This document shows positions 51,980-60,463 of a stretch of DNA of 64,000 nt, piece after piece. Position 1 is the first letter of the stretch; each line of letters opens with the position of its first letter. Source of the DNA: Nocardia rosealba (GTDB lineage Bacteria; Actinomycetota; Actinomycetes; Mycobacteriales; Mycobacteriaceae); assembly GCF_020216065.1 (NCBI RefSeq), contig NZ_JAIWNA010000006.1, positions 186,001-250,000 on the forward strand, read 5' to 3'. Under the pieces are notes generated by a model. The model did no database searches, was not told the DNA's origin, and was given only the letters and a program-made list of their open reading frames with translations. The translations under genes and the position numbers were made by a program.

Positions 51980-52771
51980 ATGGCTGACCTCGCAGCGCTG
52001 CTCGACGATTTCGCCGCCGAATGCGCGGACCTCGAGAAACTCGTCGCCCCGCTCGCCCCCGAACAGTGGCAGACCCCCACACCGGCTCCCGGCTGGGACA
52101 TCGCCACCCAGATCGCCCACCTGACCTGGACCGACGAGGTCTCCGTCCTGGCCGCCACCGACAACGCGGCGTTCACCGAGCTGCTCACCGAGGCCGCCGC
52201 GAAGATGTTCACCTTCGTCGACGAGGCCGCCGAGGAACTGGCGAAGACTCCGCCCGCCGACCTGCTGCCCCGCTGGCGCGCGGGCCGCGAACAGCTCATC
52301 GCCGCCCTGGCCGCCGTCCCGCCCGGCACCAAACTGCCCTGGTTCGGCCCGCCCATGAGCGCCGCCTCGATGATCTCGGCCCGCATCATGGAAACCTGGG
52401 CGCACGGTCAGGACGTGGCCGACGCACTCGGCGTCACCCGAACACCCACCGACCGCCTGCGCACCGTCGCCCACATCAGCGTGCGAGCCAGGAACTACGC
52501 CTACACCGTCCACGGCGAATCCGGCCCGGCCGAAGAATTCCGCGTAGAACTCACCGCCCCCGACGGCACCCTCTGGACCTGGGGCCCCGAAGACGCGAAC
52601 CAAAAAGTATCGGGCCCAGCCCTCGACTTCTGCCTGGTAGCCACCCAGCGCCGCCACCGCGAAGACACCGCCCTGACCACCGACGGCCCCGACGCCGACC
52701 ACTGGCTCACCATCGCCCAAGCCTTCGCGGGCCCCCCGGGACCCGGCCGAGAGCCAAATCAGTTCACGTGA
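51980..52771 (+). CDS. TIGR03084-type metal-binding protein (DinB/MDMPI superfamily)
   Basis: The 263-aa protein matches the mycothiol-dependent maleylpyruvate isomerase/DinB-like helical family: PTPAPGWDIATQIAHLTWTD near the N-terminus (metal-binding His) and the second His in METWAHGQDVADALGV. Proteins of this group bind a metal and often use mycothiol. It is preceded by AAGGAA, 5 nt from the ATG. Its stop codon overlaps the first base of dispersed repeat copy B, so the repeat abuts the gene exactly. Confidence 0.85.
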   Translation: MADLAALLDDFAAECADLEKLVAPLAPEQWQTPTPAPGWDIATQIAHLTWTDEVSVLAATDNAAFTELLTEAAAKMFTFVDEAAEELAKTPPADLLPRWRAGREQLIAALAAVPPGTKLPWFGPPMSAASMISARIMETWAHGQDVADALGVTRTPTDRLRTVAHISVRARNYAYTVHGESGPAEEFRVELTAPDGTLWTWGPEDANQKVSGPALDFCLVATQRRHREDTALTTDGPDADHWLTIAQAFAGPPGPGREPNQFT

Positions 52772-52886
52772 AGTCCGCCATGAGCGCATTCCCAACCCCG
52801 CACGACCCGACCTCGAGGAGGGTCCGCCGCGAAGCGGCGTAGCGGCCCGGCCGCGCTCGAGCGCGCCAGCGCTCCAATAAGCACAG
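52771..52886. repeat. Dispersed hairpin repeat, copy B (116 bp)
   Basis: Nearly identical to 33416-33537 but with 6 bases missing from the middle hairpin, whose stem still pairs (GCGGCC/GGCCGC). It begins on the last base of the preceding gene's stop codon. Confidence 0.8.
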
Positions 52887-52974
52887 GCGAGCGTCGTCCG
52901 TGAGCGCCATTCCTGACTGCCCCGGACGACGTTGGCCGGGGTAGGCCCGTGGCAGTCGTGAATGACGCTCGCCT
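52885..52974. repeat. Large asymmetric inverted repeat
   Basis: Left arm AGGCGAGCGTC (52885-52895) plus CATTCCTGACTGCC (52908-52921) pairs with the right arm GGCAGTCGTGAATGACGCTC (52951-52970), continuing GCCT to 52974, with a 12-nt insertion in the left arm. The insertion TCCGTGAG also pairs with CTCACGGA at 52978-52985. It directly follows repeat copy B. The remaining gap to 53194 has no gene. Confidence 0.6.
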
Positions 52975-53194
52975 GCACTCACGGAATACCCCGTCGGACG
53001 TGAGGAAAACAACCACGCCGACGACACGCGCGCCCACCAGGTGCGATACACGCATGTTTCAGATGTGACCCTGATCTCAGCATCAGGGGTGCTAACTCCA
53101 GCTAGCACCGGCGTAACGTGGGAATCAGCGCGTGGCTTTCAACGATGCGAGCACAGCGCTCGGGTAGATCCACACCCACCGGGAGGACTGCATC

Positions 53195-53830
53195 GTGACC
53201 GCACAACGACCTGCACAGATCGCGCGGCTGTCCGCGACGGTGGCCGCCGGGGCCGCCAGCCTCTGCCTCACCGTGGCCGCGGGTGCCTACATCGTCAACA
53301 ACATGCCCCAGCTCGTGCCGCCGCACGACAACCCCACCCCCGCCGACATCGCCGATCCGGGGGAACACCACCGGGCCGACGACTCGGTCCGCGCCGTCGC
53401 CGACGACGTGGTCGAACTGGCCTGGACCACCGAACGCTTCGTTCCCGAGGCAGGTCGGGCACCGGCCGTCAAGCACCAGACCGCCACTGCCGCGACACCG
53501 CAGAGCAACCAGGCACTGGACGGCCGGGCACTCGAGGGCAGACTGCGCATCGGCACCACCTATGTCGGCGCCCAGGCCGCCACGCCCCGCACCGACATCG
53601 TCAGCTTCACCGTCGATACGAACGCGCTGAACAAGGCCGGCAAGTATCTCGGCATCACCACCGAGCCGGTGGGGGTCACCTCGCTGCACACCGAGGTCGA
53701 CACCCGCAAGGGCGCGGTGGAATTCGTGCTCTCGGACCCCACGCTCGGACAGCACACCGTGCGCATCGAAGCGCCCGGCGACCAGCCCGGATCCGAGACC
53801 GTCGAAGAGCCGACTACCGTCGGCGTGTGA
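53195..53830 (+). CDS. Secreted or anchored protein of unknown function
   Basis: From the GTG at 53195 (GGGAGG, 9-nt spacer) the product is 211 aa. One hydrophobic N-terminal segment (residues 12-32) precedes an extracytoplasmic domain with no cysteines; the C-terminal half looks beta-rich (TPRTDIVSFTVDTNALNKAG). I do not recognise the family. Its stop overlaps the start of lhgO (GTGA), implying coupled translation. Confidence 0.72.
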   Translation: MTAQRPAQIARLSATVAAGAASLCLTVAAGAYIVNNMPQLVPPHDNPTPADIADPGEHHRADDSVRAVADDVVELAWTTERFVPEAGRAPAVKHQTATAATPQSNQALDGRALEGRLRIGTTYVGAQAATPRTDIVSFTVDTNALNKAGKYLGITTEPVGVTSLHTEVDTRKGAVEFVLSDPTLGQHTVRIEAPGDQPGSETVEEPTTVGV

Positions 53831-55050
53831 TTTCCGGCGGTACCCATGACGGGGTGTACGACTTCTGCGTGATCGGTGGCGGCATCGTCGGTGTCGCCAC
53901 CGCGCATCGCCTGCTGAGCGCCTACCCCGGCGCGAGCCTGGTGCTGATCGAGAAAGAGAACTCGCTCGGCGCCCATCAGACCGGGCACAACAGCGGCGTG
54001 ATCCACTCCGGCATCTACTACCCGCCTGACAGCCTCAAGGCCCGGTTGTGCCGCGCGGGCGCGCAGTGGACCAAGGAGTTCGCCGCCGCCAACGACATTC
54101 CGTTCGAGGTGTGCGGAAAGCTGCTGGTGGCAACCGATTCCACCGAACACGCCCGGATGCTCGACCTCTACGAGCGCTCCATCGCCAACGGTGTGGAGGT
54201 GGAGGCCGTCGACGCCGCGGAACTGTCCCGCCGTGAACCCCGAATTCGGGGTGTAGGAGCACTTTTCGTGCCCGCCACCGGCATCATCGACTACGCGAAG
54301 GTCACCGCCGCGCTGGCTGCGCAGGTACAGGACATGGGTGGCCGGATCATGCTCGGCACGACCGTCGAGTCGATCGTCGAAACGGACTCCGCTGTCACGG
54401 TTTCCGGTCCGAGTGGTGCGGTCGTCGCGAACACTCTTGTGGTCTGCGCCGGTTTGCAGGCCGATCGCCTGGCTCGAATGGCCGGAATCCGCAACGACTT
54501 CCGGATCGTGCCGTTCCGGGGCGAGTACTACCGCCTGCCCGCCGAACGTGCCGGACTCGTGCGGACGCTGATCTATCCGGTGCCCGATCCGGCCCTGCCG
54601 TTCCTCGGCGTGCACCTGAGCCCGACCATCGACGGCGACCTGACCGTCGGCCCCAACGCGGTGCTCGGGCTGGCCAGGGAGGGCTACCGCAAGGGCAGCG
54701 TGAACGGGCGCGACGCCCTCGACGTGCTGCGCTTCCCCGGCGTGCACCGGGTGGCCCGCACCCACCTGCGCACCGGGGTGCGTGAGCTGCGCAACTCTGT
54801 GTTCAAACGCGGCTACCTGGCCGAATGCCGCCGGTACTGCCCGGAACTCGGCACCGCCGACCTGCTGCCCCATCGCGCGGGCATCCGGGCGCAGGCCGTG
54901 CTGCGCGACGGCACCCTCGTGCACGATTTCCTGATCGAGCGCACGCCACGATCCATCCATGTCCTCAACGCGCCCTCACCCGCCGCCACCTCGGCCATGC
55001 CGATCGCCCGATACCTGGTTGACCAGATCCAGCTTCCAGCAAATAAATAG
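53827..55050 (+). CDS. lhgO: L-2-hydroxyglutarate oxidase
   Basis: The 407-aa flavoprotein shows the DAO-fold FAD motif CVIGGGIVGVATAHRLL, the LhgO sequence HNSGVIHSGIYYPPDSLKA, and C-terminal RGEYYRL and RAGIRAQAV. It oxidises L-2-hydroxyglutarate to 2-oxoglutarate at the membrane, feeding electrons to quinone. Length matches LhgO (about 420 aa). The start is set at the GTG that overlaps the upstream stop; a GTG at 53857 is possible. The stop is followed by an AT-rich promoter of the next gene. Confidence 0.88.
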   Translation: MISGGTHDGVYDFCVIGGGIVGVATAHRLLSAYPGASLVLIEKENSLGAHQTGHNSGVIHSGIYYPPDSLKARLCRAGAQWTKEFAAANDIPFEVCGKLLVATDSTEHARMLDLYERSIANGVEVEAVDAAELSRREPRIRGVGALFVPATGIIDYAKVTAALAAQVQDMGGRIMLGTTVESIVETDSAVTVSGPSGAVVANTLVVCAGLQADRLARMAGIRNDFRIVPFRGEYYRLPAERAGLVRTLIYPVPDPALPFLGVHLSPTIDGDLTVGPNAVLGLAREGYRKGSVNGRDALDVLRFPGVHRVARTHLRTGVRELRNSVFKRGYLAECRRYCPELGTADLLPHRAGIRAQAVLRDGTLVHDFLIERTPRSIHVLNAPSPAATSAMPIARYLVDQIQLPANK

Positions 55051-55058
55051 GATTCTTG

Positions 55059-55064
55059 TAGTAT
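55059..55064 (+). promoter_or_regulatory. -10 element of a probably leaderless transcript
   Basis: TAGTAT at 55059-55064 lies 9 nt before the GTG of the SRPBCC gene, in an AT-rich pocket unlike its surroundings. No ribosome site precedes that GTG. The spacing places the transcription start at or beside the start codon. Confidence 0.45.
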
Positions 55065-55073
55065 TTTTGGCCT

Positions 55074-55550
55074 GTGGGCCACATCAGGTACGCGAGCGAC
55101 GTCGGCGCGCCCACCGACGCGGCCTTCGCCTATACCGAGAACTTCCAGCACCTCGCACACTGGATGGCAGGCGTCACCTCCGTCACCACACAGGGCGCGG
55201 CACCGGCACAGGGACTGGGCGCGAGCTGTTCGCTGAAAGTTCGCCTGGGCGGGGTGATCCCGGCGACACTCACCTGCGAGATCACCGAATACCGGCGCGA
55301 TGCGGTGATCGGGTATACCCTGCGGGGGCGGGTATACGGAACCGTGACACTGCGGTTCGACCCACTCGGCTACGAACGGTCGGTACTGACCGCCGAAGCC
55401 GGCTATCCACCACCACGCGGTGCGTTCGGCCGCATGTGCCACGGCCTCGTCGACGCGGCCGCGAGATCGGCACTGCGCCGCACAGAATCGCGGTTGCGAA
55501 GGGAGATAGAGGCATTCCACGGTACCGATCTTGTCGGCCGCATCGCCTAG
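55074..55550 (+). CDS. SRPBCC (polyketide cyclase/START-like) family protein
   Basis: The 158-aa protein fits the SRPBCC lipid-binding fold: YASDVGAPTDAAFAYTENFQ, WMAGVTSVTTQG, GGVIPATLTCEITEYRRDAVIGYTLRG, then a C-terminal helix. It may bind a small hydrophobic ligand or have no enzymatic role. GTG start without a ribosome site, consistent with the leaderless promoter at 55059. RNase HI starts 10 bp after its stop. Confidence 0.82.
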   Translation: MGHIRYASDVGAPTDAAFAYTENFQHLAHWMAGVTSVTTQGAAPAQGLGASCSLKVRLGGVIPATLTCEITEYRRDAVIGYTLRGRVYGTVTLRFDPLGYERSVLTAEAGYPPPRGAFGRMCHGLVDAAARSALRRTESRLRREIEAFHGTDLVGRIA

Positions 55551-55560
55551 GGTGGCGGTC

Positions 55561-56097
55561 ATGATCATCGTGAGCACCGACGGGTCCTGCCTGCGCAATC
55601 CCGGTGGTGCCATCGGCTGGGCCTGGGTGAATCATCAAGGACCGGTGGCCAGCGGGGGAGCGGCCAGCGGAACCAACCAGATCGCGGAACTGCGCGCGGT
55701 CCTCGAAGCCATCCTCGCCCACCCCGGCACCGAACCGATGCTCATCGAGAGCGACTCCCAATACGCCATCAAATGCGCCTCGGAATGGATCGGCAGCTGG
55801 CGGCGCAACGGCTGGCGCACCTCCACCGGCGGCGCGGTGAAGAACGTCGAGATCATCAAGCAGATCGACCGCGCCATCACCACCCGCGAAGGGCCCGTGC
55901 GATTCCGCTGGGTCCGCGGGCACGTGGGCAACTACTTCAACGAGCAAGCCGACAAGCTGGCGGGCATCGCCGCCAGGGAAGCCGCGGCACACGGCCACGA
56001 ACACGCCGCGACACCCGTTACCACCCGAACCACCCAGCCGCGGACCACGGGGAAGCCGGTCGCGCCGACAGCGTCGGGAACACTCACCCTGTTCTGA
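55561..56097 (+). CDS. rnhA: Ribonuclease HI
   Basis: The 178-aa protein has the RNase H core (residues 1-145) with the catalytic acids in STDGSCL, IAELRAVLEA, SDSQYAI and EQADKLAG and the helix WIGSWRRNGWRT. It cleaves RNA in RNA-DNA hybrids. Residues 150-178 form an Ala/Thr/Pro-rich tail absent from E. coli RNase HI. It is the second gene after the SRPBCC gene. Confidence 0.93.
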   Translation: MIIVSTDGSCLRNPGGAIGWAWVNHQGPVASGGAASGTNQIAELRAVLEAILAHPGTEPMLIESDSQYAIKCASEWIGSWRRNGWRTSTGGAVKNVEIIKQIDRAITTREGPVRFRWVRGHVGNYFNEQADKLAGIAAREAAAHGHEHAATPVTTRTTQPRTTGKPVAPTASGTLTLF

Positions 56098-56125
56098 CGC
56101 GGCGCGACCGGAGTGCGTCCGCAAC

Positions 56126-56169
56126 CGACAGTGCCTCCGGCGGAATCGATTCCGCCGGAGGCACTGTCG
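56126..56169. repeat. 44-bp perfect palindrome between convergent genes
   Basis: The two 22-bp halves (CGACAGTGCCTCCGGCGGAA followed by TC, and its exact complement) meet without a loop, centred on AATCGATT. It lies 28 bp after the RNase HI stop and 10 bp before the Mce-associated gene's stop. It probably acts as a bidirectional terminator. Confidence 0.75.
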
Positions 56170-56179
56170 TACTACCCGA

Positions 56180-56953
56180 TCAGTTACCGGGCGCGGGAGC
56201 CGGAGCAGGCGTCTCCGGTGCGGGCTGCTGCGGAGCCCCGCCCGGCACGCCACCCATCAGGCCGCCACCGTTCTTCAGCACCGGCGACTCCATCTTGCTC
56301 ACCAGCCACTTGTCGCCCTCGCGGTCGAGGGTCATCTCGATCGCGATGTTCATCGGCGGCTCTTCGACACCGGTGATGTTGGAGCTGTACTGCGCCAGCG
56401 TCACCATGGCCTTGGCCTGGTCCTCACCGCCGCTGAGGTACGCGCACTGGATGTCCTCACCACGCGACTTCACCTTGCGCTCGACCATCATGTCCTTCAG
56501 CAGGTCGCCGGCCTCGGTGAACTGCTGGTTGATGTCGCCGGTGGAGCCCGAGCGCATGTCCTCGAAGTACTTGTCGATGTTGTTCGAGTAGTCGTAGTTG
56601 GTGGCCACCCGGCCGTAGGCGCAGGCCGCCTTCGTCGACTCCTCGATGGCGTCGAGCTTGTCGCCCCGGTCGTTGCTCTGCAGGAAGAACACCACCGCGG
56701 CGGTGATCGCGCCGACAGCGACAACACCCGTACCCGCCGCGACCAGCCAGCCGACCGGGCGTTTGCCCCCGGACGACGCGGCGGGCTCCGCGGGGGCCGC
56801 TGCCGCCGTGGCGGCGGTCTCGGCCGCCTTCGGCGTCTCGGACTCGGCCTTGCCGAGCTTCACCGTCTCGTCGGCGGTGGTCTCGGGAGCGGCCGATTCG
56901 GGCTTTTCCGCCGGGGTAGCGTCCTTCTTGCTCTCGGCGTCGTCGCTGGTCAT
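56180..56953 (-). CDS. Mce-associated membrane protein
   Basis: The 257-aa protein has an acidic, Ala/Glu/Thr-rich cytoplasmic N-terminus (about 65 residues), one membrane helix (about 69-92) and an extracytoplasmic domain typical of Mce-associated (Mas) proteins, with the segment YDYSNNIDKYFEDMRSGSTG. The C-terminus is Pro/Ala-rich. Mas proteins assist the Mce lipid importers. It sits directly downstream of mceF in the operon direction, although a strong hairpin lies between them. Confidence 0.85.
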   Translation of the reverse strand: MTSDDAESKKDATPAEKPESAAPETTADETVKLGKAESETPKAAETAATAAAAPAEPAASSGGKRPVGWLVAAGTGVVAVGAITAAVVFFLQSNDRGDKLDAIEESTKAACAYGRVATNYDYSNNIDKYFEDMRSGSTGDINQQFTEAGDLLKDMMVERKVKSRGEDIQCAYLSGGEDQAKAMVTLAQYSSNITGVEEPPMNIAIEMTLDREGDKWLVSKMESPVLKNGGGLMGGVPGGAPQQPAPETPAPAPAPGN

Positions 56954-57041
56954 CTAGATCAATCCTGCTCTTTCCCGGCACACACTCGCACCGACTTCGT
57001 TCGTTGGCCCGTGAGGCGGGCCACAGTGTCCCCCGCCGAGT

Positions 57042-57077
57042 ATGCCCGGTCCCACGCCGGAGCGTAGGACCGGGCAT
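57042..57077 (-). terminator. Hairpin downstream of mceF
   Basis: ATGCCCGGTCC/GGACCGGGCAT, 11 bp perfect, 14-nt loop, 4 bp after the mceF stop codon on the minus strand. It may end or attenuate transcription before the Mas gene. Confidence 0.65.
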
Positions 57078-57081
57078 GGTC

Positions 57082-58260
57082 TCACTTGGCCGGAATCGGG
57101 GTGCGTTCGTTGGGATCGACACCCGGAGGCATCTGCGCACCGTTATTGGGCACATTCGGGCGCGGCGCGTTGGCCGAACCACGGATCTGCAGATCGGCGG
57201 GCGGATTCACGCAGTAGTTCCACTTCGGGATCGACCCGTCCTGGACTTCCTCGTTGCGCCGGTACTCGGTGTTGTAGTTGCAGGTCGGGCGGGGCCAGAT
57301 ATCGAGGATGGTGTGGAACTCACCGTCGTGCGCGGGGACCGCGATCGCCCCGAGGCCTTGGGCCAGCGAGGGGAACAGCAACCGCAGCGCCGGCTGACGC
57401 AACTGCGCCGCCCGGGTGATGGCGACGAAGTTCGCCGCGAGCCCGCTGATCGGATCGGCGGTCTTGTCCAGCACCGCACCGAGCGCCTCGAACTGGGCAG
57501 GCGAGTTGTCGAGCACGCTCTGCAGCTCGGCGTTGGCGTTGTTGAACTGCGCGAGCAGGGTGCCCGAATTGCTGGTGAGCGTCTGCAGATCCGGCTGCGC
57601 GTTCGACGTGGTATCGGCGATCACCCGCAGGTTGGCGATGAGATTCACCGTCTGCGGCAGCAGGCTGTGCAGGCCGGCCACCGCCAGACTCACACCGTTG
57701 ATCAGGCCGCGCAACTGATCCGGACCCGCACCGAGCGCGATGTCGAGCTCGGCGAGGATGGTCTTGAACTGCTGCGGGTTTACCTGCCCGATCAGCGCAC
57801 TCGTATCGTCGAGCACGGCCCACACCGGGACCGGCGTCTTGATCTGCTCCGGGTTGTACTCGATCACCGCGCCGTCACGCAGGAATGGGCCCGCGTCGCT
57901 GTTGGGCCGGAAGTCGATGTACTGCTCACCGGCCGCCGACAGCGCCGCCACCTGGATCATGGTGTCGACAGGGATCTTGTAGGTCTTGTCGATCACGGCC
58001 TTGACCGCGATGGCCTGGCCCTCGTCGATGAGCTCCACCGTGTCGACCTTGCCGATCCGGTGTCCGCGCAGCGTCACGTCGTTGCCCGGCTGCAGGCCAC
58101 CGGAGCGGTCCAGCGTCACAGTGACGTCGTACTCCGAGCGCAGCGGGTTCACCCGCATCACATTGACCAGCAGGTAGCTGGCGCCGATGATCAGCACGAC
58201 GACGAGCGCCGAGTTCGCCAGCACGATCTTGCTGCTGAAGAACTTCTTGACCTTGCTCAT
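57082..58260 (-). CDS. mceF: Mce-family protein MceF
   Basis: The 392-aa protein has an N-terminal anchor (residues 11-35), the MCE/MlaD domain (about 40-120: YDVTVTLDRSGGLQPGNDVTL and GKVDTVELIDEGQ) and a long helical domain (about 150-290). The cysteine-containing C-terminal domain (PTCNYNTEYRR, NYCVNPPAD) precedes a Pro/Asn-rich end. MceA-F form the hydrophobic conduit that carries lipids across the envelope. It is the last of six mce genes, joined to mceE by ATGA. Confidence 0.93.
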   Translation of the reverse strand: MSKVKKFFSSKIVLANSALVVVLIIGASYLLVNVMRVNPLRSEYDVTVTLDRSGGLQPGNDVTLRGHRIGKVDTVELIDEGQAIAVKAVIDKTYKIPVDTMIQVAALSAAGEQYIDFRPNSDAGPFLRDGAVIEYNPEQIKTPVPVWAVLDDTSALIGQVNPQQFKTILAELDIALGAGPDQLRGLINGVSLAVAGLHSLLPQTVNLIANLRVIADTTSNAQPDLQTLTSNSGTLLAQFNNANAELQSVLDNSPAQFEALGAVLDKTADPISGLAANFVAITRAAQLRQPALRLLFPSLAQGLGAIAVPAHDGEFHTILDIWPRPTCNYNTEYRRNEEVQDGSIPKWNYCVNPPADLQIRGSANAPRPNVPNNGAQMPPGVDPNERTPIPAK

Positions 58261-59360
58261 CGGTGGCCTCCCACTCGGCCCTGGACGATCTGCAGCACCT
58301 GGATGAAGCTGCCGACGAAGTCGTTCACGTCCTTCATATCGGGGAACTTGCTGTTGGCCGGATCGGTCAGCAGGCCCACATCGAGGTTCGTCAGCGTCGC
58401 GTACGGCGCGAGCGACTTGCCCTGGAAGGTCTCGGTGACCTTCGGCTTGATGTCGATCAGCTGATCCATCACGTAACCGAAGCTGTCACCGGAGGCCGCG
58501 AGGGCGTTCATCAGGTTGTCGAGGTTGGTGAGCAGTTCGGAGAGCTGGTCACCGGTGGTGTTGGCGTAGTCACCGAGCGCGGCGCTGGCCGTCGACACCT
58601 TGGCGAGCAGATCGCCGATGGCCCGGTTGTTCTCGGCGATCGCGCCGATGGCCTGCGGCAGGGTGTCGGCCACCTGACCGAGCTGGGCCTTGTTCGCCTC
58701 GATGGTGTTGGCCAGGGTGTTGAACTCCGAGAGCACCGCGTCGACGCGGGCGCTGTTGTTGTTCAATTCGCCGACGACACCGGTCATCTGGGTGATGAGG
58801 TGCGCCAGGTTGCCGCCCTGGCCGTTGAGGATGGAACCGAGTTCGGTGCCGAGCCTGCTGAGGCTGGCCACACCGCCGCCGTTGAACAGCATCGACACCG
58901 AGATCAGCAGTTCCTCGACGGTGGCGCCCGCGGAGGTGAACTCCTGGGTGAGGGTGTCGCCCTCGGCCAGGTTTCCGCCGGTGCCGGTATTGTTCTTCGG
59001 CCTGTTCAGGGCGATGAACACGTCACCGAGGGGCGTCGCCTGACGCAACTCGGCGGTGCTGCCCTTGGGCAGGTCGATGTCGGAGCGGATCTGCAGGTCG
59101 ACGATGGCCGTGAAGTTCTTGGTCTTGATCGAGGAAACCACCCCGACGTCGGAACCACCGATCTTCACCTTGGCCTGGTCGGGCAGGTTGAGCGCGTTGT
59201 CGAACTCCGCGTGGATGGTGTAGGTGTCGCCTTCGGCGCCCGGCTTGGGCAGCGGCAGATCTTCCACGGTGAAACCGCAACCGGTGGTGATGGTCACGGT
59301 GGCGAGCGCGGTGGCCGCAAGCATGCTGCGGCGGAGTTTCCTCGTCATAGGTCCGGTCAT
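58257..59360 (-). CDS. mceE: Mce-family lipoprotein MceE
   Basis: The 367-aa protein carries a signal peptide with lipobox ITTGC at about residue 28 (start at 59360), the MCE domain (about 45-120), and a long helical region with repeated Leu/Ala heptads (to about 330). MceE of other Mce systems (LprK-like) is the lipid-anchored subunit. The 59360 ATG overlaps the mceD stop as ATGA; an alternative ATG at 59348 would still keep the lipobox. Confidence 0.93.
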   Translation of the reverse strand: MTGPMTRKLRRSMLAATALATVTITTGCGFTVEDLPLPKPGAEGDTYTIHAEFDNALNLPDQAKVKIGGSDVGVVSSIKTKNFTAIVDLQIRSDIDLPKGSTAELRQATPLGDVFIALNRPKNNTGTGGNLAEGDTLTQEFTSAGATVEELLISVSMLFNGGGVASLSRLGTELGSILNGQGGNLAHLITQMTGVVGELNNNSARVDAVLSEFNTLANTIEANKAQLGQVADTLPQAIGAIAENNRAIGDLLAKVSTASAALGDYANTTGDQLSELLTNLDNLMNALAASGDSFGYVMDQLIDIKPKVTETFQGKSLAPYATLTNLDVGLLTDPANSKFPDMKDVNDFVGSFIQVLQIVQGRVGGHR

Positions 59361-60463
59361 TTCGTGAGTCCCAGCAGTGCGGCGGTGAACCCGTAGTCGG
59401 GACCGAAATCCTCCATCTTGCCGGTGCGGCAACCATCGGACTTCATCTGGATGCGCTCGCAGAACAGGCTGATCATTTCGCCGGACAGAGCCGTACCGAT
59501 CAGTGCGTGCAGCCGAACGAAGCCCTTCTCCTTGTTCATCGCGCCGTCGATGTTCTGCATCAGCAGCGGGACGACATCGACGATCTCGACCATCGCACCG
59601 GAGTTGGCGCGCAACTGGTTGGTGACGGTGGTGAGCCCGGTCAACGATTCCGACAACGTGTCGGCGTGCTCGCCGAAGGTCGTGGAGGTGTTGGCCAGGA
59701 ACCCGTTGAGCTGGTCGAGGGTGGCCTGCAGGCCGGGGGCCTGTTCGGCGAGCAGCCCCGACATCTGGGTGACCTGGTTGCTGAAGTCGCGCACCGACTG
59801 GTCGTTGTCGGCCAGCATCGTGGTGAGCTCGTTGAGCTTGATGATGATGTTGGAGATCGCGTCCTTGTTGTCGATACCGACCTTCAGCGCCGACGAAAGG
59901 GCATCGAGGGTTTCGCGGATCTTCTGACCGTTGCCGTTGAGCACCGGGTACAGCACCCGGCCCGAGAGCGGACCGAGCCCTTCCTGGCCCTCTTCGGGCT
60001 TGAGCGCGGCGGCGAACTGGTCGATGGTCTTGATCATCGTGTCCAGCTCGACCGGGGTCCTGGTGCGCGCCTTGGGCAGGTGGTCACCGGACTCGAGTGC
60101 CTCCCCACCGGTATAGGGCGGGGTGATCTCGATGTGGCGGTCGGTGACGATCGAGGGGGAGATGATCGCGGCGATCGCCTCCTTGGGGATCTTCACCCCC
60201 GACTCGATGGTCATGTGGACCTCGACGAAGGTGCCCTTGGGCACGATCTTGTCGACCTTGCCCACCGGCAGACCGAGGACCATGATCTCGTTGCCCTCAT
60301 ACATACCCGCGATGTTCTCGAAGTCCGCGGTGATCTTGGTCGAGCGGCCGAGGGCGTCGTCCACCTGGCTGGGCAGCAACGAGCAGCTGCCGATGGTGAG
60401 TGCGGTCGCGCCGATCAGCACGGCGCGAACCAGCGCCTTACCGCGTCCGAAATTCAGTTTCAT
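59357..60463 (-). CDS. mceD: Mce-family protein MceD with lipobox-like N-terminus
   Basis: The 368-aa protein has the MCE domain (about 40-115: ITADFENIAGMYEGNEIMVL) and helical domain (about 140-300). Its N-terminal segment ends ALTIGSCSLLPS, which satisfies a lipobox (IGSC), so this subunit may also be lipid-anchored, whereas MceE is normally the lipoprotein. The ATG overlaps the mceC stop. The upstream in-frame start at 60520 would lie inside mceC. Confidence 0.92.
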   Translation of the reverse strand: MKLNFGRGKALVRAVLIGATALTIGSCSLLPSQVDDALGRSTKITADFENIAGMYEGNEIMVLGLPVGKVDKIVPKGTFVEVHMTIESGVKIPKEAIAAIISPSIVTDRHIEITPPYTGGEALESGDHLPKARTRTPVELDTMIKTIDQFAAALKPEEGQEGLGPLSGRVLYPVLNGNGQKIRETLDALSSALKVGIDNKDAISNIIIKLNELTTMLADNDQSVRDFSNQVTQMSGLLAEQAPGLQATLDQLNGFLANTSTTFGEHADTLSESLTGLTTVTNQLRANSGAMVEIVDVVPLLMQNIDGAMNKEKGFVRLHALIGTALSGEMISLFCERIQMKSDGCRTGKMEDFGPDYGFTAALLGLTK

